This document shows, one piece after another, positions 37,371-50,105 of a stretch of DNA of 64,000 bases. The translations under genes and the position numbers were made by a program. The notes beneath the pieces were generated by a model. That model was not told the origin of the DNA and ran no database searches. It was given only the letters and a program-made list of their open reading frames with translations. Position 1 is the stretch's first letter. Every line of letters starts with the position of its first letter. Source of the stretch: Augochlora pura (taxonomy: Eukaryota; Arthropoda; Insecta; Hymenoptera; Halictidae); assembly GCF_028453695.1 (NCBI RefSeq), contig NC_135782.1, positions 8,618,001 through 8,682,000 on the forward strand, written 5' to 3'.

Positions 37371-37578
37371 CCCTTAATTAGGCGCATTAAGAAAATCACC
37401 CAATTAGGCGCATGGACTCTTAAATAACCCCAAAAAAACATTGGGAAAGGAGTATCAAAAAGGAATAAAACTTAATGGATTTCTATAGTAATTAATAAAG
37501 TTCTTTAATATACTTAACTTTAAGAAACAAATACTTACTGTGACCCTGTGGCCCTGACCCCATGCGCCTAATTAAGGG
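37371..37578. mobile_element. TTAA-MITE family C, 208 bp, longer copy
   Basis: TTAA at 37367-37370 and 37579-37582 flank the same perfect ends as the copy at 17123 (CCCTTAATTAGGCGCAT / ATGCGCCTAATTAAGGG). It contains 49 bp (after AAAACTTAATGG) that are absent from the 17123 copy. Elsewhere the two differ at only a few bases, so they spread recently. Confidence 0.92.
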
Positions 37579-37582
37579 TTAA

Positions 37583-38029
37583 GAGACTCGTCGCAAACTA
37601 TGCCGCAGAATAAATCCGTGCTTCCAGGATCCACCTAGATCCTGCCGGTGATCGATCTGTGAAACAGATTCGAGCCGACGGTCCGTGTGTGGTACCAGGA
37701 ATCGGTAAAAGTGGCGAGGCTTAATGATAACAAATGACGTTCCTAAAAGGCGCGTTGGGCCCAGTGATTTATGGCGGATCGAAAGGCGCCTCCCTAAATC
37801 AATTACACCGTCGATCGATCCTGTCGAAACCGCATCCCCCGATCGCGTATGCAAATCCTCGCGGGGATAAATCGGCGCCTAGGGCGATGTGGCGCAGTTA
37901 AATCGACAAATATTTATTGATCCGAAAAATAATAACGTACCATCTAACTTTTCGCACTTGGGGGTCTCCCCGGTCCGCCCACTGTTACGTGCGTTAACGA
38001 GACGGGGACAGGGCTGGGGGGAGGGCACA
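37583..38029. other. Balanced noncoding stretch
   Basis: No ORF with recognisable content. GC-rich from 37600 to 37880. Confidence 0.35.
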
Positions 38030-38056
38030 GAGAGCGAGCGAGCGAGAGAGAGCGAA

Positions 38057-38103
<47 letters not shown>

Positions 38104-38360
38104 AAGGAGAAAAGAGTAAGAGGTAAAGAAAGTGAGGTATATGGTAAAAGATAGGTAGATCGAGAGAGAGAGAAAGAGAGAGAGAGAGATTAAGACGAAG
38201 ACAGTAAGAGATAAAGAGAGTGAGGTATAAAGCAAGGGACAGGGAAAGAGAATAAAATGCTGAGAGACAGAAAGGATAAAGGAAGAGAGAGAAGGGGAGT
38301 GAGTGAGAGAAAAAGAGTAATGTAGGGAGAAAAAGGAAGAAAATGAGACAGCGAGGTACA
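38030..38360 (+). repeat. GA-rich tract with (AG)19 microsatellite
   Basis: A near-pure AG dinucleotide run at 38063-38100 sits inside about 330 bp of purine-rich sequence (GAGAGAAAGAG, AAGAGATAAAG). The minus-strand Ser/Leu-rich ORF over it is an artefact of the repeat. Confidence 0.9.
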
Positions 38361-38897
38361 AAGCAGCAGTTTTCGCTCGTCGATCGGGCACACGGTGTGT
38401 TTCATCGAGGGGGTATTGAATTATATGAACAGTATTAGCCCGTGCGTATCCCTCACGATGTAATTTATGTCGTGGCGCGATTCAATGTTTCGCTCATCTT
38501 TGCCCGGTAACGAGTATTTATTTTATTATTCCGGCAGCCGTGGCGATGGGAACGCCGAGTAATTTTATCTGGGTTTCGGTGTCGGGAACGAGCCATTTTT
38601 TTTTGCCCATTTGCGTGAATAATTCCTTCGATGAAGACCAGGACCACTTGGGTGGTATTGGTAACGACAACGACGACGACGCCATAAATTGGTCGAGATG
38701 ACGGAATTCCAAGTAATTCCAAGTAGCGATATTTGTTAATTTGTCATTAACAAAGCAGCCACTTGAAAGCGTTTTTCATTTCCCTTATCTCTTGCAATGT
38801 ATATCTTCGAGTTGTACGAAGATTTCTTGCCGGTATTTCGCTGCAGCTTTTTATCGTCGATTTAATAGTGGACTACGTTCGGCTAGATTACAGTTAA

Positions 38898-39119
38898 CAC
38901 GTTCTATGCCGAGCTATTTTTACACGACTCTTCACTCTAGTCATTTTGTTGTTCTACTAAAACTTGTTATATTATTTGTAATTATTAATAATCGTATATA
39001 ATTGTAAAACAAATTCATTGCGATCCATTCCCGTGGTGAAAATTAATTCTTTGATTCTAGTTTTGTTATAAACTATGCAAGCGATGTACCATCGATGGGT
39101 ACACGTGGAACGAAATGTG
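38898..39119. mobile_element. TTAA-MITE family D, 222 bp
   Basis: TTAA at 38894-38897 and 39120-39123. The left end is CACGTTCTATGCC; the reverse-complemented right end is CACATTTCGTTCCACG. The right part (GCGATGTACCATCGATGGGTAC...) matches the element at 47184, which supports a shared family despite imperfect ends. Confidence 0.6.
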
Positions 39120-39123
39120 TTAA

Positions 39124-40348
39124 GGATTTTAGTAGGACATTTTTCAATAGATGCTTTTGAAAATGATCTTCTATAATGAATTTGAACTATTGGGACGAAT
39201 TTGAATCACGAAGCTCATTTTTTTGTTATTTATTATTTATTTTTAATTACTGAAGTCGTTATTGCATTACTTGGTCTTTGGAAAATATTGTTGGCATATT
39301 TAAAATCCATGTCTATCTCTAGAATCTACAATAATCTCGAACATGATATCGCTCCACCTTATTTAATCCTGGATTTACACGGTTCTGTTTCGATGTAAAT
39401 GAATAATATGATCCCTTATGCATAAAATACTTATATTTCTTGTAAAAAGATCACACGATCTTGTAAAATCAATAAATTGGCCCCCAGCTTGGAAACACAG
39501 GTAACTCGAGAGGAGGAGATACGATTGTTTGAGCCTTTGTAGTTGTTAATATAACTATGAAATAATATAAATAAATATGCAATGACATAAATACGCAACT
39601 AGAAAAACAAGGCTCGAATAATCGTATCTCCTTTTCCCAAATCATCCATTTTGTTTTCCAAATTGAGGATAAAATTTGAAAAAATTGACCATATCCACAA
39701 AGACAATTCCACTGATGAAACGCTGTCGGTTAAGCGACCATTCAACTCCGAAACTAAGAATAAGAACGTTTATTCGGCCGTCAAGCAAGGAGATACCAAG
39801 AAACAAATTGCGCGATCGCCGCATCTCGAGACCGACGCGTACGATCGCCCCGTCGCGGCGCGGCGTGCGAAGAAGAAGAAAAATAAAAGTGGGCGAAAGT
39901 CGCTAAATAATCGATACAAATTGATCGCCGCGGCACGTCGCGCGTCGGACCGATACGGTGGAATAACGCTCGGAGGAAAATGAATCCGTTCCCGCGGCGC
40001 AATTACTTCGGCGACGAAGGTTCGCAGGGAACCGCCTCGTCGCCGCGTGACCGCGTTAAACCGCGCGCCGCGTATTAACGGATCACAGTTGTACGGGCGC
40101 GCACGCAATAACGCGTGTCCGGCTGTCCCGATTTCCATCGCTGGCTCGTTAATGAACTTTTGTTGCGGGGTACGAGCCATTATCGCGCCGTTTCCGTGGT
40201 GCCCCGGCAATCTCGATATGCTAATGCTCGCGAATTCTCAAGAGAGCTCCTCCGGTTGATCTGCACGAACGTTCCTCCGAGCTACGTAACCCGCTCGCAT
40301 ACCCGCTCGCACTCGCTCTGTACCCCCGTGTGTGTGCGCGGAACACGC

Positions 40349-40392
<44 letters not shown>

Positions 40393-40915
40393 AAACGAAA
40401 CGGTTGCGGTTTTTTCCGAAGGTACCATTTCGGTCGGCCAGAGCCCGAGCGGGTCTCGTCCCTCTCGCAGTTTCTCACGTGTCTCTCGGATGGTATACTT
40501 CCTCGTTGCGGTCACGGACCACGGGTGTACCCGCAATGTTTGGACAGGGATTTATATCATTTTTCGGTGTGCCCCGCTCGTGGATCGGCTCTCTCTCCGT
40601 GTTAGTGGGAGTCACGGAGTTCGTGTTACCGCCGCATCAAGCAAACTTCGATTAATTGGCGACGCGTTCACCGGCGGCTTACGGGTTAATGCGATTTTGA
40701 TAAATGAACAGAGTCGACTGCCGAGCCGGACGGGTTCGTCGGAACACCCGTTCGAGCTGCGGAAATCAAATGGGATTAATACTATGTTTTCTTCGATAGC
40801 CGAACAAATCTCTTTAAAACGCAGTAATTTTCTTTTTAAACTCGAACCAAATGTCTAGAATTTGTTTCGTATGACAATGAGACTGGTTTACTAGACAATG
40901 ACTGGTACGTTCATT
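39124..40915. other. Noncoding stretch with a CpG-rich block
   Basis: AT-rich to about 39780, then CpG-rich (39790-40770) with overlapping basic ORFs on both strands. These include a 247-codon + strand frame (40115-40858) that runs through the TC/CG microsatellite and has no recognisable domain. I do not call it a gene. Confidence 0.4.
40350..40392. repeat. (TC)15 then (CG)7 compound microsatellite
   Basis: TC dinucleotides at 40350-40379 pass straight into CG dinucleotides to 40392. The alternating CG part can adopt Z-DNA and the TC part triplex DNA. Confidence 0.93.
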
Positions 40916-40919
40916 TTAA

Positions 40920-41202
40920 CCCTTTGGCTACGGCAGACCTCGGCACGGCCGTAGTTTTTCGTTAGGCATGCATTTCCGAGGAGGTATATGAAAATATTCA
41001 AAACATTGAATTCTGTTACATTATACCAATGTTACTTGAAGTGAACAATAATATTAAGCTTTTTTACAATATATATATAGCATAAATATTACGCAATACA
41101 TAATTAATCAAATTTAATAATAAACGGGCGCCTATTGGCGCCTACAGTACCGGGAAGCCAACGTGTGTCCGACGCCAATAGGCGCCAACAGTAGTCGAAG
41201 GG
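40920..41202. mobile_element. TTAA-MITE family E, 283 bp
   Basis: TTAA at 40916-40919 and 41203-41206. The left end is CCCTTTGGCTACGG; the reverse-complemented right end is CCCTTCGACTACTGTTGGCG. Near the right end GGCGCCTATTGGCGCC and CGCCAATAGGCGCC form a strong internal inverted repeat. No ORF. Confidence 0.75.
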
Positions 41203-41452
41203 TTAATATTGCTATTATTTGGCATGACGAAAAGGACTACAGTTCTTTAGCTTTTTTATCTGAACCTATAACAGTAATTCAAAAAAATATATGTTTCGTC
41301 GATCTTGGTGACTTATACGGGTACTGAACACTTCGTCGAAACCGGTTGGTCTTCGAATAAGCTGTAAACAATTAAACGTCGCGAAGATCGTAGTCTCTTC
41401 TCGATTTTTCACACCTCCGACTGGTAACTGTCAGAAAGTTTCGTTTTTTTAA

Positions 41453-41685
41453 CACTAGATTGCCTAAGCAAGTCATTTTTTGACTGCTTTTCAATTTCAA
41501 TTAGAAAAATAATTATGTAAATAATGACACAGCTTCTTATAATTTTGTGACTTTTTCTACAACATATAAATGCTTTCATTAATCATTGTTGTTGCTCCCC
41601 CCCCCCCCCCCCCCCCCTCCTTCATGTCCGGTATCATGTTGTACCTATATTGCCGAAAAGCAGTCATTTTCTCGTCTTTCTAGTG
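41453..41685. mobile_element. TTAA-MITE family F, 233 bp, with C21 tract
   Basis: TTAA at 41449-41452 and 41686-41689. The left end is CACTAGATTGCC; the reverse-complemented right end is CACTAGAAAGACG. Both ends carry TGACTGCTTTTC subterminally, in inverted orientation. A run of 21 C (41597-41617) lies inside and will be hypervariable and error-prone in assembly. Confidence 0.75.
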
Positions 41686-41689
41686 TTAA

Positions 41690-44600
41690 AATCTTCCAAC
41701 GCGAGTAGCTCGACTCTGAGTGAACCGATCTCGATCAAATTTTCAGCAGGCACGCCGAGATCTACAAACGGCGTTCTCGTGAATTTTCATAATAGATGAA
41801 AGAGTTCGAAAACAAGAGCTCTAATAATCAAACGTAAAGAAAGGATTTTAGCCATCGTCGAATATACTAATTCATCTAAAAAGATACAAACGATTCAGAG
41901 GAATTCTAAAAAAGTTACCCGCGTTCTCGATGCCGTGCAGAGACTTTCTCGACCGACTGTATACCAAAATCGTGCGGCGAAAGTTGCCGCGTTACAGCGC
42001 GGACTGTATTATAATTACTATTAAAGCTTAAATCTACAAGACGTTATCGCGATCCTTCGTCCCACCATTGCTATCAGATGGGTACACTCTCGAAGCTATT
42101 CACATCCCCGGGTGTTCGTATCTAAGCCCCGTTTCGACGATAGGAACCGGGCACACGAGTCGCGTGGGACGCCTCTATCTTCCGTGTCGACGGTTTTTCA
42201 TTCGGTATCGAAAGAAAGTTTCCTGGTCGGATTCGACCCAGGCCAACAAATCAGTCGCGTGCGTGCCCCGCGACAGCCCGTCGACGACGGAAAAACCCGA
42301 CGACGGTGGTGGTGCGAGCATCGTCGTACGACCGTGGAACGCGTGTTGGAACAAAAGGTAATTTATTCGGGACGATGCGAGAGATAATTGAAGGCGAAAC
42401 ACGAACGCGGTGGTACACGTGTCATTACATAGTTGTAGAAGCGACGAGGACCCGGGAACCCCTGCAGCAGACAACGCGGAGAGCTCCTGACGCCCACGCG
42501 ATAGAGCATGCTGCGTGCTGACCGACCGATGATTGCTCCGCCGCTTTTAATTGAAATATCCCGGACGTGCATAGGTGACTCGAATGAAATTAATGCCGAA
42601 AGAATGCCGTGCAACGTTATGCGAACGGGAGAGCGCGCCGTCCGACGATCGTTTCGTTTGTTATTTACATGATAAATCCGGCCATTACCGCGCGAGCCAC
42701 CGGTGTAATTGAACAACGGTATACATACTTCGAACGGGTCGCTCGCCGCTTAGATATGGAAATATTTCAATCGTTGTGGGAAAGGCTGTGAGAACCGCCG
42801 CCGCAGAAGCCTTCGGCTCGTCGACGCGTGTTTCGTACGAATGAAATAATAGACGCGTTTTATTGACTTGCAAATGGCTGTGCCGGGTCTTCGCGCGGTT
42901 ACTGCGATACGGATAATTGTAAGCGCAAAATGACAGCTACGTCTTTAGTTAGAGTTGAACGAAAGCTTGAAACACATCGTGTCTGTACGTTTTTAATATT
43001 CTTTGCAGAAAATCAGAAAATAAAAATGTACGGTTATAGATTGTTTGTTCTTCTGTTTTAGAACAATAGGTTGTCTCCTTTACCCGAGACGCTCCGTGTA
43101 TTTAAAGAATAAAGTTTAACAAAATATCGTAAATATATATGTATATTTATATATCGTAAATTATTAATTATCGATATTTATATATCGTAAATATATGTAT
43201 ATTTTTATATTAGAAATAATATAATAGAACAGAGAAATATACGTATGTGATGCTTTGTTAAGTTTTTGTGACAGTGTCAAAATTATCTATAAGTATTCAC
43301 ACCTCTATAAGTCAGATTTTTGTAACACCAAATGCATTTATGAAATAAAGTATCGTCGAGCTTTTTTCTAAGATACATAAATAGATGTATGAAAAGATCA
43401 TTTATTTAAACGTGTATCTACAGTTGAATGAAAATATAATATATATACTTTTTGTATTACATTAACCCATTAATGACGAGGCATTTTTATAAAAACTTTT
43501 CCATACAACAGGTGATCTTAATGATATTAGAATTCCTTCAACGTATATATACCAAAAATGTAATAAATATTTTTGTAATTGATATATTTTATTCAAAGTT
43601 TCAGAAGTTATATATATATATTTAATTATTAGAAAAACAGTAATAAATATAGGCTACAGTGCGTAGAATAAAATGAGAATTTTCGTTTCCCATCGTTAAT
43701 ACTAAATTATGTGGTTTTACCTCGTGTATAAACAATCATTCGGTGCAATGCAAGCGCGTGGATATCGACAGATCTAAACTAGTAAAAGGATGCTTGTTCC
43801 AGCTGATAGAATCACTCTGTTTCATTGGTTTGGTAGTTCACTGGGTTCATTATAGTTCATTGGCTCGTTTCGCCCATTAACTCATTTTAGTTCGCTCGTC
43901 CGCTCGCTGATCTATTTTTGCTATTTCATATCTGTATCGACATTCCAACGCTATGCACCTTTTTAACACTTCATGGGCCGAAGTCCTTTTCTTAAATATC
44001 CATCTGCGAAGCATTTACTTTGATGATTCAGGTTGACGGTGCTTACCGTCGTTATCAATATTGTTATTACGGAGACCTTGTGCAATTAAGACGTATACGG
44101 CATCTTGTGAAAAAAAACTAAAATTATTTGGTAAAATTATTGGCATGCCAAAGTATCCGTAATAAAATAATCTTAATGAACCGATTGTGAATTTTATACA
44201 GTTATGATAAAAATTATGTAAGCAATAATTAAAATAGCATGAAAATTGCAGCACTGTAAGATCATGAATTTCTTCCACATTTTTATTACATATATTTTGT
44301 TATATATTATATATAATTTTATATATTCATTTTATACGATTCTCACACTCAATATAGAATATTTTTATCGAGATCTAATAATAATATAATTATTACGAAG
44401 CAATAGAGCAGACATTTCTATCAACTTTTTATTAATAATTCTCATATCAACCTTTGTCGATGCAACTTGTTCTGCAATATTCAAACAGGTGTAAATTTGT
44501 CAGTGCCGTATTACCGAATCCAATTTTTATTAACGAAACAATATTTTCTCATTTCACTCGACCTCTGCTCTCAATAATAAATTGTCTTCCATGTAAATCG
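41690..44600. other. Noncoding stretch
   Basis: Balanced or CpG-rich at about 41900-42880, then AT-rich. TTAACCCATTAATGACGAGG at about 43463 and TTAACACTTCATGGG at about 43964 resemble lone MITE ends. No exon with recognisable protein content on either strand. Confidence 0.4.
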
Positions 44601-46578
44601 TAATTGTTTTCGTTAAACGTTGAATATGCAAGACGCTATCGTTATTCCTCTTTACGCTATTATTATCAAGTGGGTGCCGTTTCACCTTTTTCCGTTCTCT
44701 GTCCAAGTCGGAGCTTCTTACGTAACATTGTTGTTGCAATTAGAACTCGTCACGCAATAATTTTGCACGATACTATCCGTGCAGACAATTGGATAGATGT
44801 TGCCGGCCTATCAGCACGTGCAATTTAGCTGTCGGCTTTCTGTGTCGCATGTTACAAAGTCGCAGAAAGTAGGCAAAGGCAGAACTTGGGTTTTCAACAA
44901 GATCTGTACGATGAAGAATAGTCTATGTAAAAGTTAATAGAATTTTCGTTGTTCTTTCGATTTAATTAATTTTATCAGCTCTCCGGTTTTAGCTGGAAGT
45001 TAAGCCATCTTTAAATTTGACCAGATCGATGCAATAATAAGAGTAAACGATTATTATCTGTTTTCTAAATCTGTTCTTTAGTTAGAATTGTTTTAATAGA
45101 TTTTAATAAATTTTTTTCTCCTAATGATTATATCAAATTATATCAGTGAAGAAAGTATCGTGTTGAAAATTGTACAGAATTCTTCTATGAAGCAATAAAC
45201 ATTATACGTCACTTTTACTACTTGTCATGTATTGTGTTAAAATGCAATTGCAACAATAAGAGTAATCTGTTGGGTTTATATTGAATAAATGTAGAGATAT
45301 AATGATATATGATCAATTAAAAATGCAACATGATAACATTTTACAATACATTTTGAAATATACGACTGCACGTACATATCGATTCATAGGTTCATTCATA
45401 ACAATTTAATCACACATTGACTCCGCTGTGAACACTCAATTGTAGTTAAGGAATGAAACGATTCCGAGCCTAGTCAGCAATTTTCTAAACATATTTTTAA
45501 AGATATTTCTTGTAAATTTATCAATAGACTGCGTATTCTATGCATTTATAACGAAACTGAGTAGATAAAATGCAAACATACAACAACATTAAAATAATTT
45601 CAGTATACCGTCACCTTATTTTTGATACGTCGATATTATTAAATAAGGAAATATATTTCCATCTGTTCCATGCATATAATGTAACATAACCTAACGTAAA
45701 AATATTTTAATCGCATGAATATCCGCGGTCTACTCATTCGTCTTTCTATCGTTCCCAATGTAACATCGATTTATTTCATTTAATTGCCGAGAATCGAGTA
45801 ACAAGACGAATCGTTATTCTGGGTCAAAATCGACCCAGCCACCGCTTCGCGATGATAAAATATTTCCAAACATTATCACAGCCGTGCGATTTTCATACTT
45901 ACGATTCAATACAGCTCGCTACCCATATCAAAGCAACGCGTGTTAACAAGAGATGATTCGTGTTGTCTACAACCCTGCTAACGACCGCTGACAAACAATT
46001 GCAAAAACCGCTCTCCCCCGTGAGCACGTACCATAAAGATCATCGAGAGAACAGAGAAAGCGAGCAAGCACCAATTACCATTACGAGGTACGACGCGTAA
46101 CCGATCGTGAATACTTAATCGATTCCTCTGTCTATTGAGATGATTCACTGTCGATACAGATACGTATCGTTCGTTACTCGGACTCGTATCAGTTAATGCT
46201 CCTCCCGCCCTTGGCATTGCGGCGTATCGCTTCGATCGCTCCGCGCCGATGAAATTTTCGATCGACGATAAAAATCGAACACGTAAATAGAATCGAAGCG
46301 CGTACGTTAAACGCCTTGTTAAGCAACTTTGTAACAAGAGTTACAGTGATTACACGGTGTCCGGCCGGCCGGCGGCGACGGCGGCAGCGGCGTAGGCACC
46401 GCAGGGACAATTAGCAATCGGCGGGCTTACAATCGTTATTACAATGTTCGATACTTCAGATTCCACGTGCAACACGGGCATTAATCGGCACGATCTGCTG
46501 CTACGAGTTAATCTTTGCCCGGCAGAAACGTATGAATATCTCGCAGGAGGAGCTTAATTGCAATCAGCGGGAGAGGGA
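44601..46578. other. Noncoding stretch
   Basis: AT-rich until about 45980, then balanced and CpG-containing to 46570. A decayed ACTGCGTATTCTATGCATTTA repeat end lies near 45527. TCTGGGTCAAAATCGACCCAG at about 45818 is a small palindrome. Confidence 0.35.
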
Positions 46579-46604
46579 GGGGGGGGGGGGGGGGGGGGGG
46601 GGGG
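46579..46604. repeat. G26 homopolymer
   Basis: A run of 26 G preceded by GAGAGGGA. It is likely length-polymorphic and unreliable in the assembly, and could form a G-quadruplex. Confidence 0.95.
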
Positions 46605-47183
46605 ACACGCGGCGGAATCGAACGAGATAAACAGAAAACCGACGGTAAATCGAGCGATTCACGGACCGAACGACCGACCCGTCCTCTGGGAACCACGGAC
46701 CAGATTCACCGAATCCGATATAATCATCGCGCGCATCATCCCGACGAATCGTCATCGGATCCGGTGCGCGGTCTTTTTACGCGGCGTCGCATTATCGTCG
46801 CCGATAAATCGTCCTGATATATTGTTCGACGAGGGCCCCCGCTCGTCCCCGCGGACTGCTAAATCCGCCGACGACTCTGTCTTTATCGAAACCGAGGGAT
46901 AATCTTGTTACCTGTTGTCGGCGAGTTCGACGGGCAAAAAGGAACCAATTACATACCCGGCCGTGCGCGCATCGGCATTGGAATAGCGCTGCTCGTTTTC
47001 TTGTCGGATTATGGCGCGAAACGAGCGGATCGTCTGCTGACAGAACGAGCCAACCGGTAATCAAAAATTGATTTTCGTTCGATTGGCCAGATACTGGCGG
47101 GCTTTAAGGGACGACTAATTTTATTGTAACACGATGAGATGTGTTCTTTTTTTCTTTTTTTGTAATTTCTCATCGATGATTAA

Positions 47184-47360
47184 CACGTTCCGTAAGAGTT
47201 GTTTTTATTCGATTCTTCGCGCTGCTCGTTTGATATTTTACTAAATTATACTTATTGTGACATTAATTTTAGAGTTTTCAATTTGTTGTAAACTATCTGT
47301 TTAGCGCGTTAAATGATCGTGTAAGCATGTAACATCGGCGGTACACGTGGCACGGAACGT
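47184..47360. mobile_element. TTAA-MITE family D, about 177 bp, right target decayed
   Basis: TTAA 47180-47183 is followed by CACGTTCCGTAAG. The right end reads GTACACGTGGCACGGAACGT, whose reverse complement restarts ACGTTCCGTGCC. The flank after it is ATTCA rather than TTAA. Homologous to 38898-39119 over its right 40 bp. Confidence 0.6.
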
Positions 47361-49757
47361 ATTCAGGTCAACAGATACAAATATCATCGAAGGTTTTTAT
47401 GATCTTATCACTTTGAGTTTTTGCACTATATCGTTCTAAAGTAGATTTAGATATATATATATGAACATTGTATAAACTATAAATTATAATACATATAAAA
47501 CCTTTGCAACAAAGAGTACAGTATAATAGAAATCGACTGCAGATATTATGTATTTATGATAAAAATGAATAGGTTAAATATAAAACTACAATAACTCAGA
47601 TGAATTTAAGGATATTATACTAATCTTATATTACATTATTATCAATTCATTAAGTTTATTAAGAAACGAAATAAATATCTATGTTGTAGTTTCTGTATCT
47701 TGCGATTGATTCGTACAAGTTTTTATTTTGCATAAAGATTTGTAGTTTAGTAATAAACATTCTAATATAATTGTATACATATAAACATATACTGTTTATT
47801 TTAATTTTAATTTTATTGGATCACGAATTCGTATTCTTATTACTATTAGTATTATATTTAATTGCATTCCAACTTCGTGATAACTATATTCTCGATTACT
47901 TTAAACTAATATAACATAAAATTAATATAATATAAAACATATACATGCAATATACAGTGCGAGGTAACCTAAATAACTCGTTTGGCTTTAAGGATGGAGG
48001 AAAGAATGTCAAACAAAAGTTGCTTGGAATGTCAAACATAACCTTGACATGATAACAGTAAGTTTGAAATGGATGGATGTGTAAAGAACATATCAAGGTT
48101 GAACCCATCTTTTTAAATATAATGGTATTGCAACTTTATACAATAGAACTTTATTCGTCGTTAAAAAAAGAAATAATTTTTGTCTGAAATACTTTTTTGT
48201 AAGACCTTTACTTTTATAATATCGTTGGATACAGATACGAACTTGAATATCTTTATTAACAGAGTCAGTGCAATTATATTAACAAAAGTATTATTAAACA
48301 TCAATAATACTATGTCTGTATCCATCGATATTATAATAACTAAATGCTTCAGGCAAATGTATTTCCTTTTTTATCTGGACTAAAATTATCGAATAAAAAG
48401 TATACCATCTCATTTATAAATATTTATTACAGGTTATACCTTCAACATACCCTCTGTGTCCCCACCCGTAATAAAATTATTGTTATCAAGTTATATGTCC
48501 CTCGATAAGAAGCAACATTTGTCTGAAACATTTCCTCGTATTGTTAAAGACAGACGAGTTATTCAGGTGACCTGTTTGAAATGCCCCACCCTGTATACGC
48601 GCAAGGCACACATATTGAAACAGAGGGAAATGTAACGACAAAAATCATTTTGCTCGGCCGTAATCGCGTTTCAGACCGGCCCCGAAAGGATGATATATGA
48701 AGTTCCGTTGAACGCAGCAGCCCGCATTTAATACCTTTGTCGCGAGGAGACTGACTCGGTAACTATTAACCTCGGATGAGGTCAACGCTGTCGTTGATCG
48801 ATATTAGTCAAATCGAGGGGGGTCCGGTGCCCGGTGCCACGTTCCATTCTTCGAAATTGTTATTAATGAAGCCTCTTCATAGGTCTCACGGCCCCTTTTC
48901 AACGACCGCGTCCAGAGGAACGAGATGCTTATTGATGATCTTTCGCACCTTTCTTTATCATCCCTCGGATTTGGAGCAGTCTTGTTTACCGACTCGAAAA
49001 ATTCTACGTACACCGTGTGCTAATTCGAAGCATGTCCTTCTCCATTCATAAATATTACTCGCCAACTTGAAATGTATCGATCTTGCATTAAAATTATAAG
49101 ACAAAGCGTGCATCTCGTACTTAACGCTTGGTTCACGGAACCCGTCAAAATGACGGATCGATCAATTTTTAATTTATAATTGTTCAGATTGCGAAAATAG
49201 ATTTATGGTTTATTTTGTTCGATATACAACAATCGTTAAAAATCAGAATACATGAATTATTTATAGCAGTTATCCGAAGCAGTAAAAAAAGGTAATGTAA
49301 AAGAAATTGTTCAAGAAGTTGCATGATTTTAAAAGATCTTAATGTTTGGTTACGGATGACAATTACAATTGGTCGAGAATTCTTTTTGTCTCCGATGTTA
49401 TTATTATAAGTAAATAAGTAGTCGAGAAAAGAGAGATGAATACGTAAGAAGATTTTAATCACATTGCGATACTATTTTAAACTTATCGAAATTATTAAAA
49501 AAAAATTTATTTCTATTCATTTCTTACAATTGTCCTTGAACATTTTTATTTTACACAGAGATCCACATTTTAGTCACAATCAACCGAAAAATATTTTCTC
49601 GTGGATATCTGTTGTAAATAACCATAATGAAGGAATTCTGTAAATGATAAAAAATGACTTGCACTGATACAAAACAGTGAATACATTTAAACAATTTAAA
49701 AATACGATTAAAATTTTTAACGGAGCAAATAAGTAGCTAGGCAACTGCTGTATTGTG
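47361..49757. other. AT-rich noncoding stretch
   Basis: It includes a decayed ACTGCGG-type repeat at about 47530-47760 (ACTGCAGATATTATGTATTTA ... GTTTTTATTTTGCATAAAG). A balanced block lies at 48580-49050 with no recognisable gene. Confidence 0.4.
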
Positions 49758-50105
49758 TAATTCGAGGCTCGGAATTCAGTGCACAGAAAAAGTCACTATG
49801 CAACGAGTGGGGTGACGACGTATGCATAGAAAGCCAGTATGGGAAGTCTATCGGTTGAACATCATAATCCTGAACTAGGATGGCGACGCAACGCAGAGCC
49901 TCTTTCTTATTGTAATTTGGAATTGTAATATTCGCTCAGTAGACGCCCCACGCCACTGTGCGGCCCTCGTTGCGCATGCGTCACTTTCCCCCACTCTCCG
50001 CTGTCCATGTAGCCTCCTACACTCACAAGACCTCGACGGGAGTCAGGAGGCGTGGCCCTCGACATCGCCGTCTACTATGCACTTAATTCCGAGCCCCAGT
50101 AATTA
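49758..50105. mobile_element. Inverted-repeat element, 348 bp, GGCTCGGAATT ends, GC-rich core
   Basis: TAATT(CGA)GGCTCGGAATTCAGTGCA at the left is mirrored by TGCACTTAATTCCGAGCCCCAGTAATT at the right: about 18 matching bases inside a TAATT flank on each side. The core contains GACGCCCCACGCCACTGTGC and CGTTGCGCATGCGTCAC, much richer in GC than the flanks. There is no ORF. It is probably a MITE of a different superfamily from the TTAA set. Confidence 0.7.

Noticed and set aside
40115..40858. 247-codon + strand ORF
   Set aside because: It crosses the TC/CG microsatellite, overlaps long ORFs in other frames and shows no domain.
43463..43490. TTAACCCATTAATGACGAGG as a MITE
   Set aside because: Only one end seen; no inverted partner found, so it is not listed as an element.
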